Shown here one piece after another: positions 1-8,721 of a stretch of 35,036 nt of DNA. Origin of the DNA: Clostridiaceae bacterium (GTDB lineage: Bacteria > Bacillota > Clostridia > Acetivibrionales > DUMB01); assembly GCA_012840535.1 (NCBI GenBank), contig DULF01000107.1, positions 1-35,036 on the forward strand, read 5' to 3'. Under the pieces are notes generated by a model. It was not told the DNA's origin, ran no database searches, and saw only the letters and a list, made by a program, of their open reading frames with translations. The first letter of the stretch is position 1. Each line of letters opens with the position of its first letter. The translations under genes were made by a program, and so were the position numbers.

Positions 1-493
1 CGGGCTTAAACTTTTCCGCAAGGCGCCTTAGCCTGTTTCTTTCTTCTTCATTCTCAATTCTCCTGGATACCCCTGTATAATCTACATTGGGAAGGAATAC
101 AAGATATCTTCCAGGAAGAGTAATATTTGTAGTAACCCTTGGACCTTTCGTTCCGCCTTGTTCTTTTACCACCTGAACCGTGATTTCCTGCCCGACTTTC
201 AATATATCTTTGATATTGCTCTTTGCCTTATTATGCATATTTCCTTGTCCATCAGAAACCTTCCTGCCAAAAACAATGTCGCCGACATAAAGAAAAGCGT
301 TTCTGTCAACGCCTATATCTATGAAAGCAGCCTGCATACCGGGAAGAACACAGTTTACTTTTCCCCTATATATATTTCCTGCAAGTCTCTGCGCATTAGG
401 TCTTTCAATGTATATTTCCGCCAATTCCTTGTCTTCAAGCAGTGCCACTCGTGTTTCTCCTGGCGCTACATCAACTATTATTTCGTTTACCAT
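1..493 (-). CDS. rng: Ribonuclease G/E family, N-terminal part (cut by window edge)
   Basis: The minus-strand frame from ATG 493 runs open to the window edge (164 codons). It begins MVNEIIVDVAPGETRVALLE and continues with 'AEIYIERPNAQRLAGNIYRGKV' style S1-domain sequence, 'GMQAAFIDIGVDRNAFL', and 'VTTNITLPGRYLVFLPN'. These are hallmarks of the RNase E/G endoribonuclease family, which processes rRNA and mRNA. The S1-like RNA-binding segment is interrupted by an insert around 'FGRKVSDGQGNMHNKAKS', as is common in clostridial members. AGAAGGTGA lies 8-10 bases before the ATG. It is the last visible gene of a minus-strand run, directly after the DUF2344 gene (25-base gap), a neighbourhood widely seen in Clostridia. 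The catalytic DNase-I-like region is outside the window, so RNase G and RNase E cannot be told apart. Confidence 0.93.
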   Translation of the reverse strand, partial: MVNEIIVDVAPGETRVALLEDKELAEIYIERPNAQRLAGNIYRGKVNCVLPGMQAAFIDIGVDRNAFLYVGDIVFGRKVSDGQGNMHNKAKSNIKDILKVGQEITVQVVKEQGGTKGPRVTTNITLPGRYLVFLPNVDYTGVSRRIENEEERNRLRRLAEKFKP

Positions 494-518
494 AACAAAA
501 TTTCACCTTCTAGTCCTT

Positions 519-1223
519 TCATCCTTTTAATACATCTGGGTCCAAGGGATCGACCATCTTGCCTTTTCCCGATATAAAAAGGCCTGTCCTGTGGATCCCG
601 GCTAATCTGATATCAGGCATGGACTTTTCCTTTAGTGCCGAAAATAAAAGCTCAGGCTTTAAGTTTGCAGAGCTGCCGGCACTCAAAAAGGCAGAGATGC
701 AAACCGTTGATTTGCCTTTTTCATAGTTTGTGAGTTCAAGCCTATGAATCATAGGCTTGATATCAACATCCCTGACCTTGCTTTTACTCTCCTTTTTCAC
801 TACAACTGACTCACTTTTCATAAATTCATCAAGTTTTTCCTGAAGTTCTAATGCATCCAGACCGGTTTTAATAAATATGTCATATGATGCAAATGCAACA
901 GATGCCATTATATTTGACTTTGCTCTGCTTTCTTTAGCGTCGGTCACCTTTAAACCTTCCGGAAGCTGGGTGTTTAATTGCTGCAAAAAAACTGAAGGAG
1001 CAAGTTCTCCGTCAATTTCGATGTCTGCGTACTCTGCCTCGCTTGTAACCCCAACGGACAAAGGCAGCCCAAAAACAAGCTGGGGATGGGGGTTAAATCC
1101 CTGAGAGTATTTAACAGGTATATTTGCGCGTCTTATTGCCCTTTCAAATGTTTTCATCATGTCTAGGTGGGAAATATATTTTACCTGTTCCCCGCGGATA
1201 AACTTAAACCGTATCTTACCCAA
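519..1223 (-). CDS. DUF2344 / TIGR03936 radical-SAM-associated protein
   Basis: The product starts 'GKIRFKFIRGEQVKYISHLD', the typical opening of the DUF2344 family (TIGR03936). That family is a partner or fused C-terminal domain of a B12-binding radical SAM protein; its biochemical role is not established. I chose TTG 1223 as start: GGGAGG (1231-1236) sits 7 bases upstream and the family's N-terminus begins here, giving 234 residues. An in-frame ATG at 1295 would overlap the upstream radical SAM gene by about 40 bases, would add residues unlike the family, and has no good ribosome site. The gene lies between the radical SAM gene and RNase G/E, the usual clostridial order, and is probably co-transcribed with both. 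Confidence 0.88.
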   Translation of the reverse strand: MGKIRFKFIRGEQVKYISHLDMMKTFERAIRRANIPVKYSQGFNPHPQLVFGLPLSVGVTSEAEYADIEIDGELAPSVFLQQLNTQLPEGLKVTDAKESRAKSNIMASVAFASYDIFIKTGLDALELQEKLDEFMKSESVVVKKESKSKVRDVDIKPMIHRLELTNYEKGKSTVCISAFLSAGSSANLKPELLFSALKEKSMPDIRLAGIHRTGLFISGKGKMVDPLDPDVLKG

Positions 1224-1254
1224 AACAATGCCTCCCGGATCCTGTAAAGTTATA

Positions 1255-3090
1255 CTACGTTTTGCATAACGATTCTCCAAATGCTGCGGCTCCACAACCT
1301 GAGCAGTTTATTCTGCAGTTTGGAGTCAGTTCGCCTTTATAGGCTCTTTTGTTTTCACGCTCAAGAAACTTTCTTGATACTCCGATATCAATATGTTCCC
1401 AAGGAAATACTTCATCCATGGCTCTTTTCCTGTTTGCGTAAAAAGCGGGATCAATGCCGCATTCGTCAAATGCGTCAAGCCATTCCTTAAATTTGAAATG
1501 CTCGCCCCAGCTGTCGAACTTGCATCCTTTCTCCCATGCCTTAATAAGCACTTCACCGGTTTTCCTGTCTCCTCTTGCGAAGACCGCTTCAAGAAAGCTC
1601 AATTCCGGGTCGTGCCAATTATAGGTTATATACTTGCTCCTTATCTTGCTATTCAGGTACTTTTGCTTTTCTCGTAAAACCTCGATGGTATCCTGCGCTT
1701 CCCATTGGAATGGGGTAAAAGGCTTCGGAACAAAAGATGAAGTGCTGATTGTAACCCTCAATCCTTTCCCTCTCTTTTCCTTGGGTGTGTCCATATAAGC
1801 CTTCACCACTTTATTGCCCAGGTCGGCAATACCATCAATATCATCGTAGGTTTCAGTAGGCAATCCAATCATAAAATATAGTTTTACACCACTCCATCCG
1901 CCTTCAAAAGCAATTGACACGGAATTCAGAAGATCCTCTTCCGTAACCCCCTTGTTTATAACATTTCTAAGTCTCTGCGTGCCAGCTTCAGGAGCAAATG
2001 TGAGGCCGCTTTTTCTGACCTCCTGGGCTTTCTCCATTAATTCCAGTGAAAATGAATCAACCCTGAGGGACGGAAGAGAAAGATTAACTTTCTTTCTTCT
2101 CATATCATCAATCAAGCTCTCAGTTAATTCCTGTAATTGCGTATAATCACTCGTACTTAGCGATGTCAGTGAAATTTCCTCATAGCCTGTGCTTTCTACA
2201 AGCTTTTCCGCCAAACCGCGGAGCCTTTCAGCAGACTTCTCCCTTACGGGTCTGTAAATGAAGCCTGCCTGGCAAAACCTGCAACCTCGGATACAGCCTC
2301 TGAAAAGCTCAAGCATTATCCTGTCATGCACAATATCGGTAAATGGTACTATTATTTTTTCAGGATAAAAAACCTTATTAAGATCCTTAATTATTCTTTT
2401 TCTTATTTTCCCTGGATATCTGTCGTCCTTTGGTTTGATAGCCGCTATCGTTCCGTCCTGATTATATTCGGTTTTATAAAAACGAGGTACATAAACACCT
2501 TCAATACGTGATATATTGTCTAAAAACGCTTCCCGGGATGAGCCGCTGCTCTTCCATTTCATATATTCATCCAGTACCTCATTGATGACTTCCTCTCCTT
2601 CTCCAAGCACAAAAAAGTCAATTATATCCGCCAAAGGTTCAGGATTATAAGCGCAGGGACCACCTGCGCATACGAATGGATGCCCGGCAGTCCTGTCGCT
2701 TGATCTTATCGGCACGCCGGCGAGGTCAAGCATGTTAAGTATATTTGTATAACTCATCTCATATTGCAGGGTAAAACCAATAAAATCGAAATCCTTTATT
2801 GAGTCCTTGGATTCCAGAGCAAAGAGGGGTATACCGTTTTCCCTCATCCGCTGCTCCATGTCAACCCACGGAGCAAATACCCTTTCGCAATAAGTATCGT
2901 CCCTTTCATTGATAAGATGGTACAGTATGCGCATACCCAGGTGCGACATTCCCACCTCATATACATCGGGAAAACAAAAAGCAAACCTTATATTTATTCC
3001 CGAAAGATCCTTATTAACTTGATTCCACTCATTTCCTGTGTATCTTGAAGGTTTTTCAACACTTATAAGTATCTCGTCGCTGATTTTCAT
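1255..3090 (-). CDS. B12-binding-domain radical SAM protein (TIGR03960 family)
   Basis: This 611-residue protein has an N-terminal B12-binding-like fold region (about residues 30-200, 'FCFPDVYEVGMSHLGMRIL', 'CAGGPCAYNPEPLADIIDFF'). A radical SAM core follows, with the CX3CX2C iron-sulfur motif at C266, C270 and C273 ('FRGCIRGCRFCQAGF'). The C-terminus holds a second CX3CX2C set at C592, C596 and C599 ('NCRINCSGCGAAAFG'). This architecture matches TIGR03960. The family is usually next to, or fused with, DUF2344 and beside RNase G/E and ribosomal protein L21, so an RNA- or ribosome-related modification is plausible but unproven. Residues just after the second cluster end the protein, overlapping nothing once the downstream gene is given its TTG start. 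ATG 3090 agrees with the family start. Confidence 0.92.
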   Translation of the reverse strand: MKISDEILISVEKPSRYTGNEWNQVNKDLSGINIRFAFCFPDVYEVGMSHLGMRILYHLINERDDTYCERVFAPWVDMEQRMRENGIPLFALESKDSIKDFDFIGFTLQYEMSYTNILNMLDLAGVPIRSSDRTAGHPFVCAGGPCAYNPEPLADIIDFFVLGEGEEVINEVLDEYMKWKSSGSSREAFLDNISRIEGVYVPRFYKTEYNQDGTIAAIKPKDDRYPGKIRKRIIKDLNKVFYPEKIIVPFTDIVHDRIMLELFRGCIRGCRFCQAGFIYRPVREKSAERLRGLAEKLVESTGYEEISLTSLSTSDYTQLQELTESLIDDMRRKKVNLSLPSLRVDSFSLELMEKAQEVRKSGLTFAPEAGTQRLRNVINKGVTEEDLLNSVSIAFEGGWSGVKLYFMIGLPTETYDDIDGIADLGNKVVKAYMDTPKEKRGKGLRVTISTSSFVPKPFTPFQWEAQDTIEVLREKQKYLNSKIRSKYITYNWHDPELSFLEAVFARGDRKTGEVLIKAWEKGCKFDSWGEHFKFKEWLDAFDECGIDPAFYANRKRAMDEVFPWEHIDIGVSRKFLERENKRAYKGELTPNCRINCSGCGAAAFGESLCKT

Positions 3091-3100
3091 AAGTAATTAA

Positions 3101-3237
3101 GGTAGAGGGACATTCCTCTTCGAGGGCTATCCCTCTCTGAATGTCCTATATGACATTCCTCTTCGAGGGATGTCCCTCTTTGAATGTCCTGCCTGACATT
3201 CCTCTTCGAGGGACGTCCCTCTCTAATTACCTTTCCT
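3101..3237. repeat. Three tandem 43-bp palindromic repeats
   Basis: Copies start at 3109, 3152 and 3195, exactly 43 bases apart. Each begins GACATTCCTCTTCGAGGG and contains TCCCTCT; the first two close with GAATGTCC, so each can fold on itself (GGACATTC pairing with GAATGTCC, GAGGGA with TCCCTC). The third copy diverges after CCCTCTC. They lie between the pdxA stop and the start of the radical SAM gene. The core CTCCTCTTCGAGGGGTGTCA recurs at 23785-23804 with small changes. They may affect mRNA folding, termination or processing, but no function can be assigned. Confidence 0.9.
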
Positions 3238-3249
3238 GACACTCCTTCC

Positions 3250-4365
3250 TTAGGGTTTCTTCCTTTGATCGGTTTTTATCTGTTCTCTGGCTTCTGTTCT
3301 CTGTTCTCTATATTGGGCTGTCCCTCTTGAACGCCTCCTTTTAGTTTCATATCTGTTCTCTGATCTCTGTTCTCTATTCCCTGTACTATATTCCGCCGCG
3401 AGTCTTATCGCTTCTTCCATACTTACAGAGCTTGCAACGCCTTTTCCGGCAATGTCAAATGCCGTTCCGTGATCAACAGAAGTTCTTAAAAACGGCAATC
3501 CGATGGTAATCGATATGGTTCTTTCAAAATCCAGCGTTTTTGTTGCAATATGCCCCTGGTCATGATAAAGGGACAAAACAGCATCGTATTTACCCTTCAA
3601 GGCCTGGGCAAAAACGGAATCGGCAGGCACCGGACCAGTAACGTTAGCTCCCTTTTCCCTGGCCTCGAGAATTGCCGGCTCAATCTCATTTACTTCTTCA
3701 TCCCCAAAAAGCCCGTGTTCACCGTTATGCGGATTTAGCCCTGCAACAGCAATAAGTCCTCTTTTGAACCCAAGCCTTTTTAATGCGTCTTCACACCTTA
3801 TTATATAATCCACCAGTCTGTCCTTCTTCACCAAATCGCAAGCCTTTCTCAATGAGACATGCCTTGTCAGGAAAAACACCCTCAGGTTGTAAACCTGAAA
3901 CATTGTCAACGGGTCAACTGTATTTGTAAGGCTGGCGAGCATTTCAGTATGCCCTATAAAGTTTATATTTGCCGCCCTTATTGCCTCCTTGTTTATAGGC
4001 GTAGTGGCAATGGCATCAACTTTCCCTGAGTTAGCCAGCTCAACAGTTTTTACTATATACTGGTATGCAGCCCTTCCTGCCTGGGGTTGAACCTTGCCGT
4101 ACTCAAGCTCGTCTATGTTGACATTGTCAAGTGATATGAGATCGGCAGTCCCGGATATATATTTACCCTGTTCAGGCTGGCTGACAATATTGAAATCAAG
4201 TCCGGTTCCGGCTACGGAATCAATGGCCTTAAGAACATTGTAATCTCCTATTACAATGGGTTTGCATATATCGTATAATTTTTCATTTTTCAATGCCTTT
4301 AAAACTATTTCCGGTCCAATTCCCGCCGGATCCCCAATTGGTATTCCTATAACAGGTCTATGCAT
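3250..4365 (-). CDS. pdxA: 4-hydroxythreonine-4-phosphate dehydrogenase family (PdxA)
   Basis: The protein shows PdxA motifs in order: '[16 protein letters not shown]' at the start, 'FIGHTEMLA', '[16 protein letters not shown]', '[15 protein letters not shown]' and '[15 protein letters not shown]' near the end. PdxA oxidises 4-phosphohydroxy-L-threonine on the way to pyridoxal phosphate. Many Firmicutes make PLP by PdxS/PdxT, and PdxA-like paralogues can serve four-carbon sugar-acid catabolism, so the substrate is uncertain. I chose ATG 4365 (AGGGAG nine bases upstream) over an upstream in-frame TTG at 4386. The conserved part ends at '[10 protein letters not shown]' (about residue 327). The last 44 residues, rich in R/E/Q, are encoded by repetitive DNA and are not part of the family. 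It follows mgsA by 31 bases. Confidence 0.9.
   Translation of the reverse strand: MHRPVIGIPIGDPAGIGPEIVLKALKNEKLYDICKPIVIGDYNVLKAIDSVAGTGLDFNIVSQPEQGKYISGTADLISLDNVNIDELEYGKVQPQAGRAAYQYIVKTVELANSGKVDAIATTPINKEAIRAANINFIGHTEMLASLTNTVDPLTMFQVYNLRVFFLTRHVSLRKACDLVKKDRLVDYIIRCEDALKRLGFKRGLIAVAGLNPHNGEHGLFGDEEVNEIEPAILEAREKGANVTGPVPADSVFAQALKGKYDAVLSLYHDQGHIATKTLDFERTISITIGLPFLRTSVDHGTAFDIAGKGVASSVSMEEAIRLAAEYSTGNREQRSENRYETKRRRSRGTAQYREQRTEAREQIKTDQRKKP
3277..3384. repeat. Repeat units inserted in the 3' end of pdxA
   Basis: Two copies of a pyrimidine-rich unit (TATCTGTTCTCTG..TTCTCT) lie at about 3277-3312 and 3349-3384. They are separated by a segment containing GGGCTGTCCCTCTTGAAC (3315-3332), which resembles the other small dispersed repeats of this window. 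They are read in frame by pdxA and encode its R/E/Q-rich tail ('[11 protein letters not shown]' and '[12 protein letters not shown]'). Confidence 0.8.
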
Positions 4366-4396
4366 ATACCACAACTCCCTAAACAACTCACCTACA

Positions 4397-4843
4397 TTAT
4401 AACCTTATAGTAGCATTATAATTCATCACATCATCCCTGTCATACTCACTATTCATGAAAGCAGAATTCAACAAAAAATCTGCAGTAGAATGATTCATGG
4501 CAACAGGAATATCATATAAAACAGCTATTCGCAAAAGGGCCTTTACATCAGGGTCATGCGGTTGTGCAGTTAACGGATCCCAGAAAAATATCAATATATC
4601 AATATCGCCTTCAGCTATACGTGCACCGATTTGCTGGTCGCCTCCAAGCGGTCCGCTTTTATAGCCTTTTACAGGTAATTCGCATGATTCTGAGAGTATT
4701 CTAGCAGTAGTTCCAGTACCGCACAAAAAATGCCTACTTAGGGTTTCGCGGTTCCGCTTAACCCAGTCCACCAAATCCTGTTTCCTGTTGTCATGAGCTA
4801 TCAAAGCTATTCGCTTTTGCTTTTTCATTTTGGTCTTCTTCAT
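4397..4843 (-). CDS. mgsA: Methylglyoxal synthase
   Basis: This 148-residue protein converts dihydroxyacetone phosphate to methylglyoxal and phosphate in the cytoplasm. Visible family motifs are '[16 protein letters not shown]', the phosphate-binding 'GTGTTARIL', the catalytic-aspartate segment '[16 protein letters not shown]', '[19 protein letters not shown]' and '[14 protein letters not shown]'. The length is usual for the family. AAGGGGA lies five bases before ATG 4843; a second in-frame ATG at 4828 (MKKQKRIAL) is possible. It lies 12 bases after the membrane-protein gene and 31 bases before pdxA, so the three are likely one transcript. With the neighbouring sugar-epimerase-like gene this points to carbonyl or sugar-phosphate metabolism. 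Confidence 0.96.
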   Translation of the reverse strand: MKKTKMKKQKRIALIAHDNRKQDLVDWVKRNRETLSRHFLCGTGTTARILSESCELPVKGYKSGPLGGDQQIGARIAEGDIDILIFFWDPLTAQPHDPDVKALLRIAVLYDIPVAMNHSTADFLLNSAFMNSEYDRDDVMNYNATIRL

Positions 4844-4855
4844 AAAAATCCCCTT

Positions 4856-5617
4856 TTACATATTGTCAGTCTCACTGTCCGTATTGCCAGTCTCTCTGTT
4901 ATCTTTTCCGTACTCCAGGTCAAAATACATGAGTGCCGTTACTCTTTGCTGCACAAGGCTGATTATTGATGACACAAATATGAACACAAAGGAATTGACC
5001 AGGCTGTTTTCTAAAAAAAGCAGAGAAAATGATATAAAAGCCAAAGGAATTGAAAGCAGAAAATATAGTGAAAACAATAATATAAATATCCTGCCTTTAA
5101 CTCCTTTTGTTAAACGCATACTCATTCTATAAGATTGAAATATGCCTTCTCCTTTATCTACTATGTAGCAAACATTGAACAAGAACATAAAGTACAAAAT
5201 TATCAATGGTATTGAAAGTATGGAAAACGCATATAATACAGCCTCAGGTGTAAGCAGAACCCCAATGAGCAAAGCTATTGACACCAGAAATGACACTGAT
5301 GCAAGGAAAATACCCGCAATATTTTCAAATACGCGCTTTACACAATCGCCTGAACTGTAAGCTACACCCTTAAGGTCCATGATGTATGCTGCAAGATAAA
5401 CTGTTGAAGCAATATGCATTACTACAACTCTTATACATCCTAATACTATTTGAGTATGTATGCTTCCAGCAGTCCAAAAGTCTAAAAGGCCGGTTAATAA
5501 TATTACCAAGAATATAATTCGTCCAAGTGATTCATCCTTTAGTTCATAAAATTTTAGTCCTTTCCCCAAATAATATCCAAAATTTCTTAATTTCCCCGGC
5601 CTCATGCCATTTCCCAT
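4856..5617 (-). CDS. Polytopic membrane protein of unknown function
   Basis: This 253-residue protein has about six hydrophobic segments, for example 'IIFLVILLTGLLDFW', 'IAGIFLASVSFLVSIALLIGV', 'IPLIILYFMFLFNVCYIV' and 'IFILLFSLYFLLSIPLAFI'. It also has a conserved-looking C-terminal stretch 'QQRVTALMYFDLEYG', similar in style to clostridial membrane proteins of the DUF975/YciC type. I cannot name its function. The short tail after 'DLEYG' is polar and T/D/N/E-rich. Start ATG 5617 is preceded by GGAGG with eight bases of spacing; the upstream TTG 5620 is less likely. It lies between the DUF4432 gene and mgsA in the same orientation. Confidence 0.75.
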   Translation of the reverse strand: MGNGMRPGKLRNFGYYLGKGLKFYELKDESLGRIIFLVILLTGLLDFWTAGSIHTQIVLGCIRVVVMHIASTVYLAAYIMDLKGVAYSSGDCVKRVFENIAGIFLASVSFLVSIALLIGVLLTPEAVLYAFSILSIPLIILYFMFLFNVCYIVDKGEGIFQSYRMSMRLTKGVKGRIFILLFSLYFLLSIPLAFISFSLLFLENSLVNSFVFIFVSSIISLVQQRVTALMYFDLEYGKDNRETGNTDSETDNM

Positions 5618-5674
5618 CAATAAGACCTCCGCCCAAGCAATTATACATGTTTATATAGATTACCGTACTTCCAG

Positions 5675-6721
5675 TTAAACCATGCTTTCAAGCTCTTTGA
5701 TTTTGCTTATCCCTTCAAGTATTTCTATTTCCAAATTAAATTTTTTTGTTTCTCCATGCTTTATAAACTCCAATAAACCTTCCTGACGAGCCTTTGCCCT
5801 TCCTCCGACAATGGAATTGCAAGGTTCAATTCCCACTACATATTCGCTTTCGCCCATTTGTTTCCATTGTGTAAAGTTTTTAAGCTGATTCTTATTAAAC
5901 CAGACAACAACTCCAAGCTCCTGTACGGGATTAACAAGCGCTGCAAACGTCCTCCCGTCGGCATCCGCTTTCAGATCATGATAGAATACCTGCTCATTGT
6001 AACCTGGTGTAGGTATCTGGAATTTATTGTACTCATTAATACCCTTTTCTGCTTCGCTGTCTCTCGGCACAACTTTTACAGATGGAGCAACCAGATACGA
6101 TTTGCTGGATAACAGCGGATATCCCAAATTTATATGATAAAGTATCATAAGAGGTTCTTCCCTATACCCCAGGTTTTCAACAGTATCGTTTATGTATACT
6201 TTATTTTCACCGTATTTACATATTATTTCCCTTTCAAGCAACAGGTTCTCAGAAAAAACTTTAGCTTCACGAACTTTTCCTTTTACTCTCATTACAGGTC
6301 CTTCTTCAGTCCAATCCGTACCGGCATACACCTCTTCGGCAGGCGTGTTGGAAATGCGTCCATGCAGTCCGAGTTCCTCGCCGTCATCAGTACACGGCGC
6401 TCCCATACTTCTAAGCCCGCATGTAGTCAAAAAGCCTGCATAAAAACTCCTCAAAAATTCAAGTCCTTTTTCATTATAATACTGTGGCGATACTATTCCC
6501 GTCTTTGATATGTAGCTGCAATTTACACCCTTGTATGAAAAATATGCAATATCCAGGCATCTATCCGGCAGAACTGTAAACTCAATGCCTGCGCCATTCT
6601 TTACGTCAACAGCTCTCACTCCGTCAGCCTTGCCGCCGTTAAAACGGTAATCCTTCACCCCAAAGAGTTGCGAAGCATCGCCGATGTATTTTAATATTTC
6701 CCTTTTACTTACACCACTCAT
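5675..6721 (-). CDS. DUF4432 / aldose-1-epimerase-like protein
   Basis: This 348-residue protein resembles DUF4432 members of the galactose-mutarotase fold. Supporting segments are 'FTVLPDRCLDIAYFSYKG', 'FLRSFYAGFLTTCGLRSMGAP', 'LGLHGRISNTPAEEV', 'MILYHINLGYPLL' and 'YVVGIEPCNSIVGGRAKARQ'. The conserved His in 'GLHGR' and 'LYHINLG' and the Glu in 'GIEPCNS' correspond to catalytic-type positions of the fold. It probably interconverts sugar anomers or a related sugar, but the substrate is unknown. AAGGAGGA precedes ATG 6721 with good spacing. It is the first gene of the minus-strand run that continues through mgsA and pdxA. Confidence 0.85.
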   Translation of the reverse strand: MSGVSKREILKYIGDASQLFGVKDYRFNGGKADGVRAVDVKNGAGIEFTVLPDRCLDIAYFSYKGVNCSYISKTGIVSPQYYNEKGLEFLRSFYAGFLTTCGLRSMGAPCTDDGEELGLHGRISNTPAEEVYAGTDWTEEGPVMRVKGKVREAKVFSENLLLEREIICKYGENKVYINDTVENLGYREEPLMILYHINLGYPLLSSKSYLVAPSVKVVPRDSEAEKGINEYNKFQIPTPGYNEQVFYHDLKADADGRTFAALVNPVQELGVVVWFNKNQLKNFTQWKQMGESEYVVGIEPCNSIVGGRAKARQEGLLEFIKHGETKKFNLEIEILEGISKIKELESMV

Positions 6722-6863
6722 GAATAATCCTCCTTCTATTAATTAATTTTATAAAAATTATATTATGGCTAAACTAATTATACATCAAAAAGTTCAAAAA
6801 ACAAAACATTAAGATGGCAGGCATACTGGTTATTGTATTATGGTAATTTATTTATACTTTTGT

Positions 6864-8465
6864 TCATAACCTGAAAATGTCCGACAATTCAATTTCTATC
6901 ATGCGGACAAGACGGTCATCCACGGATTTTTCAACTTGAGAATGGCTATAGTTCTCGGAACACTTTTCATCCGGCAATATAATCGTGAATGTGGAACCTA
7001 TGCCTTCTTCACTTTCAATTTCAATCTTTCCCTTCATGGCATTTACCAGCATCTTCACAAGGAAGAGTCCTATGCCGGTTCCCTCAGTATTTCGGACCAG
7101 GCTGCTGTCTACCTGTCCAAACATGCTAAAAATCAAGCTTTGTTTCTGTTTCGGGATTCCTACGCCTTCATCTTTCACTTCAATGCAAACCTGCTTTTCC
7201 TTACTATAAACACGCACAAAAATGTTTTTACCTGCAGGCGTAAATTTTATGGCATTTGATAAAAGGTTTAATAAAATACGGTCATATTTCTCGTCGTCAA
7301 TAGCTATTACTTTTTTCCCAAGAGAAGAGTGAAATGACAGGTTAATATTCTTTCCTCTGCTATATTGCAAAACAGATTCTATAATTTCTTTTGTTAATAA
7401 TACAATGTCAACATTCTTTTTATGAAGCTTTAAATATCCGTTTTCAGCCCTTGTTATTTCAAGAAGGTTGTTTACCAGCCGTAATTGCCTTAATGAGTTT
7501 TGCCTTATTTGCCTGATAAACTTCATAGCCTTTTCTGACAGCTCTTTTCCGCATACCAGTTCAAGTGCCTGTATTGCTGCGTTTATAATTGTTAGAGGTG
7601 TCTTAAACTCATGTGAGATAAATAAAAAAAACTCATCTTTTATTTTCATGAATCTTTTTATCTCTTCTTTTTCCATAATTTCACCGGTAACATCCATAGC
7701 TGCAATAATTAATTCTGCAATCTTCCCATGCATATTTAATATAGGCTGGCATATTGCATTATAATATGTCTTATTCCCGTTTTTCATAAGGCAAATAATG
7801 CTGTTTTGTATTGTGTTTCCTGCTTTTTGTATATTAAAAATACTTTTGTATCTACCATCTGAAAATAAGCCCGGCATTATATTATAAATACTTTCACCGG
7901 GCTTTAGCATTTCTTTGCTATTAGGTTTACAGATATCCAGACTAAGTAATTCTTTATACGCTTTTTGGTTAATCTCTATTATCCTAAGTTCTGGATAGGT
8001 TAAGCGGACTATCGGCAAATCAAGGTTGTCAAGCAGTTCACATATTTGATAGCATTGCTTTTTTACCGCTTCTCTGTATTTTATTTGTTCAGATGCATTT
8101 ATCAGCTTCTTTTGGTCTGCCATAATACTTCTCTTTTCTTCATCTGAAACACTTTTCTCTAAAAAAATAAAAATGCTCTCATTACCGGTTTTACTCTTTT
8201 GAATTAACATATAAATTTGTTTTTCCTGCAATGATTTTGTATAAATGTGGCATTCCTTCATTTCAAATGCACATTTCAGAATTTCCTCGTTAAAGCTTTC
8301 CCCAAAAAGCTGATAAAAAACTTCCGAAATATCTTTAGAAATAAAATCATCCTTACTGTACCCTGTCATGTCAAGAAATGAGCGGCTAATATCAATGACT
8401 CGTTGGTCGCATACAAATAGATATGGAAGATAGCTCATAATATTTAGAAGATTTCCTCTTTGCAT
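6864..8465 (-). CDS. PAS-domain sensor histidine kinase (orphan)
   Basis: This is a cytosolic-looking sensor kinase of about 533 residues with no membrane segment. Two PAS-like regions lie near residues 10-105 and 140-262. A HisKA domain follows with the phospho-acceptor His near residue 285 ('FISHEFKTPLTIINAA'). The HATPase_c domain shows an N box 'LLNLLSNAIKFTP', G1 'VKDEGVGIP' and G2 'GTGIGLFLVKML'. I chose ATG 8465 because TGGAGGGA lies eight bases upstream; the ATG at 8495 has no ribosome site. No response regulator is adjacent. Orphan PAS kinases of this shape in Clostridia often feed Spo0A, which would fit the sporulation genes elsewhere in the window, but that is inference. Confidence 0.93.
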   Translation of the reverse strand: MQRGNLLNIMSYLPYLFVCDQRVIDISRSFLDMTGYSKDDFISKDISEVFYQLFGESFNEEILKCAFEMKECHIYTKSLQEKQIYMLIQKSKTGNESIFIFLEKSVSDEEKRSIMADQKKLINASEQIKYREAVKKQCYQICELLDNLDLPIVRLTYPELRIIEINQKAYKELLSLDICKPNSKEMLKPGESIYNIMPGLFSDGRYKSIFNIQKAGNTIQNSIICLMKNGNKTYYNAICQPILNMHGKIAELIIAAMDVTGEIMEKEEIKRFMKIKDEFFLFISHEFKTPLTIINAAIQALELVCGKELSEKAMKFIRQIRQNSLRQLRLVNNLLEITRAENGYLKLHKKNVDIVLLTKEIIESVLQYSRGKNINLSFHSSLGKKVIAIDDEKYDRILLNLLSNAIKFTPAGKNIFVRVYSKEKQVCIEVKDEGVGIPKQKQSLIFSMFGQVDSSLVRNTEGTGIGLFLVKMLVNAMKGKIEIESEEGIGSTFTIILPDEKCSENYSHSQVEKSVDDRLVRMIEIELSDIFRL

Positions 8466-8721
8466 TGCTGTATCCCTCCACAGCTGACAAAACATAATTT
8501 TTAGAGGTTGTGTCCATAATTATTCAACCGTAGTCTTTTTGAAATTTTACAACTTGCTCTATGAATATTTTACTACTAAAACAAGCAAAATTCCAGAATT
8601 TATTACAAATATTGAGAATAATAGATTTTTTTTAGTTATTTTATATATTTTAGCTGATCGGACTTATACTCTATAATTTATGCAGAATTGCATACTTTTT
8701 CAAAGCACTTAATAAATACAA
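8466..8721. other. AT-rich intergenic region before the kinase gene
   Basis: About 255 bases between the tRNA terminator and the kinase start hold the kinase ribosome site (TGGAGGGA) and presumably its promoter. I see no ORF, repeat or structured RNA in it. Confidence 0.5.

Noticed and set aside
877-1104. Plus-strand open frame opposite the DUF2344 gene
   Set aside because: It is a shadow frame of a conserved gene, with no start signals.
1255-3090. Radical SAM/B12 protein as part of a natural-product cluster
   Set aside because: Its sequence and its DUF2344 and RNase G/E neighbours are the common conserved clostridial housekeeping arrangement.
3109-3237. Regularly spaced repeats as a CRISPR array
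   Set aside because: The whole 43-base period is conserved and palindromic, so there are no unique spacers, and no cas genes are near.
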